Assembly: GCA_900299145.1 (NCBI GenBank)
Contig: OMIN01000022.1
Coordinates: forward strand, 1 to 49,159
Origin: Betaproteobacteria bacterium
Lineage (GTDB): Bacteria > Pseudomonadota > Gammaproteobacteria > Burkholderiales > SG8-41
DNA length: 49,159 nt
Direction: 5' to 3'
The notes below the pieces were generated by a model. It was not told the origin of the DNA, searched no databases, and worked only from the letters and a program-made list of their open reading frames with translations. Below are positions 42,363-49,159 of this stretch, in pieces; position 1 is the first letter of the stretch; each line of letters opens with the position of its first letter. The position numbers were made by a program, and so were the translations under genes.

Positions 42363-43510
42363 GGTACGCGCTTTAGTACGTCTTTCGCAATCAGCATGCG
42401 CTGCACTTCCGACGATCCCTCGCCGATGCGATAGTGCCGCACATCGCGGTACATGCGCTCCACGGGGTAGCCCTGCACGATGCCCATGCCACCGTGAATT
42501 TGCACCGCGCGGTCAGCCACCCGCCCCACCATCTCGGAGCAATACAATTTACACACGCTGGCCGCCGTACCGACGTTCTTGCCTTCATCAATCTGCCGCA
42601 GCGTCTCATAAACCATGAAGCGCGCGGCGGCGATGTCCACTTCGCTATCGGCCAGCATCCACTGAATCGCTTGCCGCTCGGACAAGGGCTTGCCGAACGT
42701 GATTCGCTGTTTGGCGTGCGCCGCCGACATCTCCAGCAGCCGGTCGGCCGTGCCGATACACGAACAGCTCACCGCCATGCGTCCGTCGCGAAGCGATTCC
42801 TTCGCAAGATCAAAACCCTGCCCCGGCTTGCCGAGCACGGCGCTGTCAGGCACTGTGCAGTTGTCGAATTCGATCTCGGCAAGCTTGATCACGTCCGAAC
42901 CCATGGTGGTGTCGACGCGCGTCACGTTAAAGCCCGGCGTGCCACGATCCACCAGAAACGCGGTGACGCCGCCACGCGTACGCTTCACCGGATCGGTGAT
43001 CGCAATCAGCGTAATGAAATCGGCGTCATGCGCGCCGTTGATGTAATGCTTGCGGCCGTTGATCACCCAGCCGCCATCGACCTTCGTTGCCTGCGTGGTC
43101 ATGGCGGAGTTGTCCGAGCCGCCCGCCGGTTCAGTCAGGGCGAACGCCGTGCGCTTGCTGCCGTCCATCAACCCGGTCAGATACTTGTTGCGCTGCTCGG
43201 GCGTACCGTGTCGCGCAATCGCAATCGGCGTCAATCCACCGCCGCCACTGGCAAGCAAGCCAAACACGCGATGCGATCGGCTGAATTCCTCGAGCGCAAT
43301 GCAATACGGAAACAGGCCCATACCCGCGCCGCCCACTTCCACCGGCAGACGCATCGCCAGATAACCGTGCTTGCCAAGCAACGGCAAAATATGCGGCGGC
43401 AATTCACCGGTGGCATCAATGGTCTTTTCCAGCGGCTCGAGTTCCGCCTTGACGAATTTGCGCACGGCATCGCGCATTTGCTGCAACTCGGATGACAATT
43501 CGTATTTCAT
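42359..43510 (-). CDS. Acyl-CoA dehydrogenase (CaiA/short-chain type)
   Basis: 383 residues from the ATG at 43510. Standard acyl-CoA dehydrogenase fold: AFALTEPAGGSDNSAM, INGRKHYINGAHDAD, VQIHGGMGIVQGYPVERMYRD, and the catalytic-glutamate region YRIGEGSSEVQRML. It oxidises an acyl-CoA with ETF as acceptor. It is fully soluble, unlike FadE. The leader is a 9-bp tandem repeat whose units contain AAGG or GAGG, the last one 8 bases from the ATG and serving as ribosome site. The gene overlaps the thiolase-like gene by 4 bases. Confidence 0.93.
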   Translation of the reverse strand: MKYELSSELQQMRDAVRKFVKAELEPLEKTIDATGELPPHILPLLGKHGYLAMRLPVEVGGAGMGLFPYCIALEEFSRSHRVFGLLASGGGGLTPIAIARHGTPEQRNKYLTGLMDGSKRTAFALTEPAGGSDNSAMTTQATKVDGGWVINGRKHYINGAHDADFITLIAITDPVKRTRGGVTAFLVDRGTPGFNVTRVDTTMGSDVIKLAEIEFDNCTVPDSAVLGKPGQGFDLAKESLRDGRMAVSCSCIGTADRLLEMSAAHAKQRITFGKPLSERQAIQWMLADSEVDIAAARFMVYETLRQIDEGKNVGTAASVCKLYCSEMVGRVADRAVQIHGGMGIVQGYPVERMYRDVRHYRIGEGSSEVQRMLIAKDVLKRVP

Positions 43511-43513
43511 GGG

Positions 43514-43549
43514 ATCCTCAGGTTCCTCACGTTCCTTACGTACCTTACG
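43514..43549. repeat. 9-bp tandem repeat in the acyl-CoA dehydrogenase leader
   Basis: Four units of about TTCCTYACG. On the coding strand they read CGTAAGGTA, CGTAAGGAA, CGTGAGGAA, CCTGAGGAT, ending 3 bases before the ATG. Each unit carries a purine-rich Shine-Dalgarno-like core; decayed units continue to about 43570. Confidence 0.8.
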
Positions 43550-43576
43550 TTCCTCTCACACCCCTCACGCCCTTGC

Positions 43577-44299
43577 TCACGCTTCGCCGCCTGCGGCGCG
43601 CCATGCCACCATGGCGCGCTCGGCCCTTTCCAGCGCCTCGCGCTGGGGCTGGCGCATCCATGCCTTGTTCGCTGCGAAGGCGCGCGCGGGCTTGGCCATC
43701 AAATCCCGCGCGAGTTTTTCAGCAGTGGCGGCAACTTCCTCGCGTGGCACAACACGGCGCGCGATCCCGCGCTGCACGGCCTCCGTTGCACTCAGGTTGC
43801 GCGCGCTCTGCACCAGATCATACGCCAGCGCGCTGCCCGTCAGCGGCGCCAATATCGCCATCCCGGCCAGCGGCGGGGAACCCAAGTCAATTTCCGGCAA
43901 GGCAAAAAACGCGTTTTCAGCGGCGATGATCGCGTCGGCAAGTGCTGCAATCATGAACCCGCCGCCGCTCGCCACACCATTCACCGCGGCCACCACCGGC
44001 TTTTCGAATTCGGCCAGCTGCATCAGCACGGCAAAAAATGCCGTGGAGCGCGACTGTCTGTACTGGCGCAGCTCTGCTTCCGGCAGCGCCGGCGCGTACC
44101 GCACATCCACGCCGCCGGAGAACACACGCTCCCCCGCGCCGGTGATCAACACGCCACGAACGGCGGCGGTGTTGCGCGCCTCATGCAGCACCCGTGTCAG
44201 CGCGTGCAACATGTCGACCGTCAGCGAGTTGGCTTTTTGCGGGCGGTTAAACGTGACGGCGAGCAGCCCATCGCGTTGTTCCAACAGTAAATCTGCCAC
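43577..44299 (-). CDS. Crotonase-fold protein, one catalytic glutamate only
   Basis: 240 residues from a GTG at 44299, with AAGGAT 7 bases upstream. Crotonase signatures are VTFNRPQKANSL, the oxyanion loop VFSGGVDVRY, and ASGGGFMIAALAD. The first hydratase glutamate is replaced by Met, while the second is kept in ALPEIDLG. It is slightly short for the family. It may be an isomerase, thioesterase or hydrolase rather than a hydratase. It follows the CoA-ligase gene by 31 bases and precedes the acyl-CoA dehydrogenase in the operon. Confidence 0.87.
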   Translation of the reverse strand: MADLLLEQRDGLLAVTFNRPQKANSLTVDMLHALTRVLHEARNTAAVRGVLITGAGERVFSGGVDVRYAPALPEAELRQYRQSRSTAFFAVLMQLAEFEKPVVAAVNGVASGGGFMIAALADAIIAAENAFFALPEIDLGSPPLAGMAILAPLTGSALAYDLVQSARNLSATEAVQRGIARRVVPREEVAATAEKLARDLMAKPARAFAANKAWMRQPQREALERAERAMVAWRAAGGEA

Positions 44300-44310
44300 A
44301 GAAATATCCT

Positions 44311-44328
44311 TATAAAACAGATACTTAG
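44311..44328 (-). repeat. Dispersed AT-rich element, copy j
   Basis: Minus-strand variant core AAGTATCTG (44318-44326), then TTTTATA. It lies 4 bases after the CoA-ligase stop and about 19 bases before the crotonase start; the least conserved copy. Confidence 0.55.
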
Positions 44329-44330
44329 AA

Positions 44331-46502
44331 TTACATCTTTTTGAGTATCAAGGCATCCACCAGGCGCACGCCCTGCCCGCGCGGCAGCACCATCAGCGGA
44401 TTGATATCGAGCTCCGCGATTTCATCGGCGAAATCCAGCGCAAACCACGACAGCCGCACAATGGCATCACACATCGCATCGACGTCACACGCTGGCGCGC
44501 CGCGCACACCGTCCAGCAGCCGCCGTCCTGCAAGGCTATCCACCATGCGCCGCGCGTCATCGTGCGTGAGCGGCGCAATGCCATGGGCGATATCCTTCAG
44601 CACCTCAACATGCACGCCGCCCAGCGCCACCGACACCACCGTGCCAAAGGTGATGTCGCGCGTGACGCCCAGCATCATCTCGACACCCGCCGGCGTCATT
44701 TCCTGCACCAGCACGCCATCGATTTTTGCGTTGGGTGCATGTCTTGCAGCAGCGGCGAGAATTTCGTTGTGGGCCGTTCGCACGGCAGTTTCACCCGATA
44801 CGTTGAGCCTTACCCCGCCCGCTTCCGTTTTGTGCGCGATGTCTGCCGATTCGATTTTAAGGGCCACCCCAGCGCCAGATGCCGCCACTAGCCCGGCAGC
44901 TGCCTGAACCGCCTCATCCGCCGTGTGCGCCAGCACCTCCCGAGTCACCGGCAGGCCGTACGCCGCCAGCGCAAGTTTGCTCACGCGCTCCGTCAACACA
45001 CGGCCCGGCTGTGACAGCGGCTTCGCCGCATGGGCTGCGGCGTCAGCCGGTAAATCGCGAGCCGCATTGCGCGATGTCTGCGATTCCCGCTCAAACCGCC
45101 GCAGAAATTCACCGTAATCCACCGCCGCGCGCGCTGCGCGCAAACACATGCGTGCATCGCGGTACGCGGGCACGCCGCGTTGATTGAGTGTTGTCACCGT
45201 CACTGCATTGTCTTCCGGGCAATAGCCCGTCCATAGCGTCGCCACGGGTTTACCGACAGTCTCATTCACCTGCACCAAATCGTCGATGCCGCCCAGCGTT
45301 GGCGCCACCAGTATCGGCATCAACACGTCAACGTTGGCATCCTCCGCGATCACTTTCAGTGAATCGGAAAAGAGGCGTGGCGAGCCAGTCATCGCCGACG
45401 TAAGATCGAGTGGGTTGGCGAGCGACACCAGCGACGGCAGTATTTTTTCAAAGCGCGCGCCGGTCGCCGGTGCGAACTCGGCCCACTGCAAACCCAGACT
45501 CGCCGCCGTGTCCGCCACCAGCACGCAATGCCCGCCGGAGCCGGTCAACGCCGCAAGACGCTTGCCGCGCGGCCAGCGGCGCTTCCTCAACAACTTGGCG
45601 AATTCGTACAGCTCATTGCAATCATCCACGCGTATCACGCCAAACTGTTTGAACGCCGCGTCGGCCACATCGTCCGCACCGGTAATCGCGCCGGTGTGCG
45701 ACGCCGCCGCCTTTCGCCCGGCTTCGGTCTTGCCAAACTTCAAAATAATCAGAGGCTTGGCGCGTTCCGCTGCGGCATGCGCCAGCGCGCGGAAGCGTTC
45801 GCCCGAGCGGATGCTTTCCGCCGCGATCAGCACCACATCGCTCGCTTCATCTTCAACGGCAAACTGTGCGAACTCAATGGCATCGATGTCGGCCTCGTTG
45901 CCGCAACTCACCTGATAGCTCACATCCACGCCCGCATCCAGCGAGCGCCACATCACGTTCACCTGCGCCAATCCGCCGCTTTGACCGATCACCGCCACGT
46001 TGCCCGGCACATTACGTTTGCCGCGCACCGCCGAGGTGTTCGTCATCACAAAGCCATCAACGAAGTTGGCAAAGCCGTTGCAGTTCGGCCCCATGATGCG
46101 CATGCCCGTACGCTTAACGAACGCTTTGAGTTCATTCTGCAGGCGCAGGCCTTCCGCGCTGCCAGTCTCGGCAAAGCCGCCGCTCATCACCGTGGCGAAC
46201 GGCACGCCGCGCGCGGCACACGCCTCCAACGCGCTCATCACTTGATGGGCCGCAAGCACAATGCCCACATGCTGCGGTGTTTGCGGCAGATCTGCGACGC
46301 TGGCGTAGCTGGTGCGCCCGAATACCGTCTTGCGCCCCGGATTCACGGGATGAATTTCGCACGCCGATCCACGCGCCGCGCCAAAATCAATCATGGTTTT
46401 GTAGAGCCGCCCGCCGAACTTGGTCAAATCTTCAGACGCGCCTACGATCGCCACCGATTGCGGCGCGAAGAATGTTTTCAATGCGGATTTTGTTTGAGCC
46501 AT
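44331..46502 (-). CDS. Acyl-CoA synthetase, ADP-forming (acetate-CoA ligase family)
   Basis: 723 residues from the ATG at 46502; no clear ribosome site, but 20 bases after the preceding Bug stop. Fused alpha-beta architecture: CoA-binding Rossmann domain (FFAPQSVAIVGASEDLTKFG), succinyl-CoA-synthetase-like domains with the phospho-His loop GSGGHCVLVAD, and a C-terminal ATP-grasp domain (GVALKIESADIAHKTEAGGV, DGVLVQEMTPAGVEMMLG). It makes an acyl-CoA from a carboxylate with ATP, giving ADP and phosphate. Placed after a Bug receptor gene, it probably activates the imported acid. Substrate unknown. Confidence 0.92.
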   Translation of the reverse strand: MAQTKSALKTFFAPQSVAIVGASEDLTKFGGRLYKTMIDFGAARGSACEIHPVNPGRKTVFGRTSYASVADLPQTPQHVGIVLAAHQVMSALEACAARGVPFATVMSGGFAETGSAEGLRLQNELKAFVKRTGMRIMGPNCNGFANFVDGFVMTNTSAVRGKRNVPGNVAVIGQSGGLAQVNVMWRSLDAGVDVSYQVSCGNEADIDAIEFAQFAVEDEASDVVLIAAESIRSGERFRALAHAAAERAKPLIILKFGKTEAGRKAAASHTGAITGADDVADAAFKQFGVIRVDDCNELYEFAKLLRKRRWPRGKRLAALTGSGGHCVLVADTAASLGLQWAEFAPATGARFEKILPSLVSLANPLDLTSAMTGSPRLFSDSLKVIAEDANVDVLMPILVAPTLGGIDDLVQVNETVGKPVATLWTGYCPEDNAVTVTTLNQRGVPAYRDARMCLRAARAAVDYGEFLRRFERESQTSRNAARDLPADAAAHAAKPLSQPGRVLTERVSKLALAAYGLPVTREVLAHTADEAVQAAAGLVAASGAGVALKIESADIAHKTEAGGVRLNVSGETAVRTAHNEILAAAARHAPNAKIDGVLVQEMTPAGVEMMLGVTRDITFGTVVSVALGGVHVEVLKDIAHGIAPLTHDDARRMVDSLAGRRLLDGVRGAPACDVDAMCDAIVRLSWFALDFADEIAELDINPLMVLPRGQGVRLVDALILKKM

Positions 46503-46522
46503 GAGAAACGTTGTTTCGTTTG

Positions 46523-47500
46523 CTACTCGACACGAATATTCGCCTCGCGCACCACCTTGCTCCACTTGGCGTGCTCGGCGTTGATAAATTTCGCAAATTC
46601 CTCGGGCGTACTTGCCACCGCGACGGAGCCGTCGACCGCGAGACGCTCGATCGTGGCGGGCGCGCGCAGGGCCTTTACGATCTCACCGTGCAACCGCTCC
46701 ATGATCACGCGAGAGGTTCCGGCCGGCACCATGATGCCGTTCCAGGTACTGGCGTCGTAACTCGGCAGACCGGCTTCGGCAAAGGTTGGAACATCGGGCG
46801 CAGCTTGCGTGCGCTTGTTTCCTGTAACCGCCAAGGCCCGTATTTTGCCGGTGCGGATGTGTGCCACTACCGCAAGCGGCGCGCCAAACATGGATTGCAC
46901 TTGCCCCGCCAGCAAATCATTCAGCGCCGGCGGCTGGCCGCGATACGGCACGTGCACGATATTGACGCCCGTCATGCCGCGAAACAGTTCACCCGCCAGA
47001 TGTCCCGAACCGCCCGGCCCCGAAGTGCCGTAATTGATTTCACCCGGGCGCGCGCGGGCCAGTGCGACATATTCCTTCACCGATTTCACCGGCAGCGTGG
47101 GATGCACCATCAACAGCAGCGGCTGCATGGTGGTGAGCGACACCGGCGAAAAATCGCGCTGCGAATCGTAAGGCCGGCTTTTGTGCACGTAGGTGGACAG
47201 CACCAGCGTGGTAATGCCGCCGAGAAAAATCGTATACCCATCCGCCGGCGATTTGGCGGCAAGCTGGCCCGCAATGACCCCGCCGCCGCCCGGCCGGTTA
47301 TCGATCACCACCTGTTGCCCCCACGCCTCGCTGAATTTTTGGCCCAACAGGCGCGCAACAATATCGGTGGGACCGCCCGCCGGAAACGGCACGATCATTT
47401 TGAGTGACTTGACCGGATAATTCGGCTGCGTGCCCTGCGAGCAGGCAGCACCCGTTGCAAACAGTGCCACCCCAGCCACCAGCCATTGCACGCCCGCCAT
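46523..47500 (-). CDS. Bug-family (TctC-like) solute-binding protein 5
   Basis: 325 residues from the ATG at 47500, 4 bases after the crotonase stop. A signal peptide ends near TGAACSQG, then NYPVKSLKMIVPFPAGGPTD, VIDNRPGGGGVIAG, HPTLPVKSVKEY and HVPYRGQPPALNDL. The longer frame to 47563 overlaps the upstream gene and is rejected. It sits between a crotonase gene and an acid-CoA ligase gene with no TctAB genes, suggesting capture of the acid that the ligase activates. Confidence 0.9.
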   Translation of the reverse strand: MAGVQWLVAGVALFATGAACSQGTQPNYPVKSLKMIVPFPAGGPTDIVARLLGQKFSEAWGQQVVIDNRPGGGGVIAGQLAAKSPADGYTIFLGGITTLVLSTYVHKSRPYDSQRDFSPVSLTTMQPLLLMVHPTLPVKSVKEYVALARARPGEINYGTSGPGGSGHLAGELFRGMTGVNIVHVPYRGQPPALNDLLAGQVQSMFGAPLAVVAHIRTGKIRALAVTGNKRTQAAPDVPTFAEAGLPSYDASTWNGIMVPAGTSRVIMERLHGEIVKALRAPATIERLAVDGSVAVASTPEEFAKFINAEHAKWSKVVREANIRVE

Positions 47501-47504
47501 CTGG

Positions 47505-48281
47505 CTATCTGCCGGTGAACACAGCGGCGCGCTTTTCCTTGAACGCGGCCACGCCCTCGGCATGGTCCGCGCTCAGCTTGGCGATCTGCTGACAGAGGTT
47601 TTCCTGCTCCAATTGTTCTTCGAGATTGGGTTTATACATCGACTGGAACATTTTCTTGGCGAGCGCCAACGCGAAAGTAGCCGAACCGGCCATCTCCTGC
47701 GCCAGCGCCAGGGCATTGGCTTCGAGCTCGACATCGGGCACTACGCGATTGATCAGGCCCCACGCGTTCGCCTCTTCGGCAGGCAGCATGCGCGCGGTGT
47801 ACACCAGTTCCTTGGCGCGCGCGATGCCCAGGCGCTGCACCAGAAAAAACACCGAGCCGCCGTCGGGGATCAAGCCTATTTTCTTGAATATCTGCGAAAA
47901 CTTCGCGTTGTCCGACGCCACAATAAGATCGCACGCCATCGCCATCGCGAAACCGATACCCGCCGCCACGCCGCGCACCGCCGCGATCACCGGCTTTTCG
48001 AGATTGACAATGGCGTTGATCATGGCGTGGCGCGTCTGCATGCGTGCACGGCCTTCGACCAGACCGAGCGGCGCCATGGACGTGACATCGCTTCCGGAAC
48101 AAAACGCACGCCCCGCGCCGGTAAGAATCACCGCGCGCACGGTTTCGTCCGTCTGATACTGCATGAACAATTCGGTAACACGCAGGTACATCTCATCGGT
48201 CATCGCGTTCAGTTTATCGGCACGATTAAGCGTGACAATGGCGACGTGGCCTTCCTGCTTTACGGAAACAAACGGGGTCAT
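47505..48281 (-). CDS. Crotonase-fold protein, PaaG-like isomerase type
   Basis: 258 residues from the ATG at 48281 (AAGGA 9 bases upstream). Crotonase motifs are VTLNRADKLNAMTDEM, the oxyanion loop AFCSGSDVTSM, and AAGIGFAMAMACD. The first glutamate is absent. The second region reads FKKIGLIPDGGSVFFL, where the Asp of PaaG/epoxidase-type isomerases stands instead of Glu. It is the first clear gene of the second acyl-CoA operon and runs into the Bug gene 4 bases later. Confidence 0.89.
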   Translation of the reverse strand: MTPFVSVKQEGHVAIVTLNRADKLNAMTDEMYLRVTELFMQYQTDETVRAVILTGAGRAFCSGSDVTSMAPLGLVEGRARMQTRHAMINAIVNLEKPVIAAVRGVAAGIGFAMAMACDLIVASDNAKFSQIFKKIGLIPDGGSVFFLVQRLGIARAKELVYTARMLPAEEANAWGLINRVVPDVELEANALALAQEMAGSATFALALAKKMFQSMYKPNLEEQLEQENLCQQIAKLSADHAEGVAAFKEKRAAVFTGR

Positions 48282-48394
48282 GCCGGGGCATCCTTGAGAA
48301 AAAATGAATCGATCACATGGCGGAATCGACAGTCGCCCCGCCACGATTATTTTATTCGATCTGGCCGGCGCCCCGTGTGCAGCCGCGCACCGCC

Positions 48395-49159
48395 TCAAAG
48401 CCGGATGAAAACGCGCCCACTTTCGATGTTGAATCGCTTGCGCGAATCTTTCGCGCCGCCACCCGCGCCATCACGCGCGTAGGCCTCGCTTAGCGACGTC
48501 GATAGCCGTTTGTCCGCGGCGTCCCACGTCATCGGCTTGCCGCTATACGGATCGGCAAACCGTGCGCCGGCTTTCGCCACGAAGTTGCCCACGTCTTCGG
48601 CGGGCACGTCGGCGGCGACGATTTCAGCCGCGAGACCCAGCAGGCGATTCATCGCATCCAGATCATGCAGCCGCAACGCGTACGACGAAAATGACGGCAT
48701 CGCCACGCGCGTGAGGATCTTGCCCATGGGGTTATAGAGATAATCCCACGGCTTCATTTCCACTTCGGTGACTTCGTCACGAATCTCGCGTGCCAGTTGC
48801 GCCGGCGGTTTGCGCAGCCACTGCTGCTTGCCGCTGTAAAACGCATGGGCATCGTTGATGGTGGCGTTGCGCTTATAGAAAAGCAGCAGACGCAGTTTTT
48901 CCGGCCAGTCGGCCTGCACGCCCTTACCGGCAGGGTCGTGCAAAAAGCGTTTCATCATGCCGAATTCACCGGCCATCAATTCATCCAGATTCAGCGCGGC
49001 CGGCTGCAGCGGTTGCAGCATCGCCTGCAGCCGCGGCGCGTGCGGCTTCAAGTCGGCAAGACTGGTTTGCAGCAAGTCCGCCACAAAAGACAATGCCCGC
49101 GTGTAGTTCGCCGCCGCCACCATGCGCCCGACCAGCGTGCGTGATCCAGTCAGCATCAA
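48395..49159 (-). CDS. Conserved hypothetical protein, 5' end beyond the window
   Basis: 254 residues visible; the frame is open to the window edge, so the start is missing. No domain is recognised. Mostly helical and mixed-charge, with EVEMKPWDYLYNPMGKIL mid-way and a C-terminal DPYSGKPMTWDAADKRL. That kind of tail is common in uncharacterised secreted or membrane-attached bacterial proteins. It is separated from the following crotonase gene by 113 bases, so it is probably not in that operon. Confidence 0.7.
   Translation of the reverse strand: MMLTGSRTLVGRMVAAANYTRALSFVADLLQTSLADLKPHAPRLQAMLQPLQPAALNLDELMAGEFGMMKRFLHDPAGKGVQADWPEKLRLLLFYKRNATINDAHAFYSGKQQWLRKPPAQLAREIRDEVTEVEMKPWDYLYNPMGKILTRVAMPSFSSYALRLHDLDAMNRLLGLAAEIVAADVPAEDVGNFVAKAGARFADPYSGKPMTWDAADKRLSTSLSEAYARDGAGGGAKDSRKRFNIESGRVFIRL

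Noticed and set aside
23403-43570. Short tandem arrays considered as CRISPR
   Set aside because: Units are 9-10 bp with no spacers, and no cas genes are present.

Overview
The window reads as chromosomal DNA from a GC-rich betaproteobacterium, probably Burkholderiales-like. The evidence is five Bug-type (TctC-like) solute-binding proteins, hopanoid desaturase HpnE, ETF/ETF-QO, many acyl-CoA enzymes, and TAAGGAG-like ribosome sites. I see no rRNA, tRNA, CRISPR array, transposase or phage gene. The left edge carries a perfect 55-bp fold-back and looks like an assembly or contig end. The gene at the right edge is cut.

Layout. 1-3041 (+): a 5'-damaged hpnE, then ETF-ubiquinone oxidoreductase. 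3164-19603 (-): a long beta-oxidation block, in transcription order Bug receptor, DmdC-type acyl-CoA dehydrogenase, DUF2167 protein, FadE, PaaG-like crotonase, HSDL2-like SDR, acyl-CoA synthetase, YciA-like thioesterase, FadL, FadN-type HAD/crotonase fusion, thiolase, and a secreted chalcone-isomerase-like protein. 19776-21454 (-): etfB-etfA with a strong terminator. 21869-22559: a visibly lower-GC DUF6000 gene with integron-cassette-like ends, followed by an SRAP (HMCES/YedK) gene. 23461-26262 (-): a crotonase and two Bug receptors. 26281-29811 (-): a PQQ-dependent sugar (sorbosone-type) dehydrogenase and a TonB-dependent receptor resembling the PQQ importer YncD/PqqU. 30597-35927 (+): a Tat-exported transglutaminase-like protein, a TlpA thioredoxin, a four-cluster ferredoxin subunit and a frameshifted Tat-type molybdopterin oxidoreductase. 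36054-39531: egtB (+) and a hybrid sensor kinase (-). 39641-48281 (-): a second, compact acyl-CoA catabolic operon. It contains two Bug receptors, an ADP-forming acid-CoA ligase, an acyl-CoA dehydrogenase, two atypical crotonases, and a thiolase-fold protein without its catalytic cysteines beside a DUF35 OB-fold partner.

How the genes work together. FadL, FadD, FadE, FadN and FadA form a complete long-chain fatty-acid route. Its electrons pass through EtfAB to ETF-QO and quinone. The second operon looks like a self-contained route for an imported carboxylate: binding protein, CoA activation, dehydrogenation, hydration or isomerisation, then cleavage. The cleavage may be retro-aldol rather than thiolytic.

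The most unexpected signal is a dispersed AT-rich element, core AAGTATTTG followed by a T-rich half. I found ten copies in both orientations. All lie between genes, and most sit within about 25 bases of a stop codon. It matches no family I recognise, although three copies fit the IHF consensus exactly.
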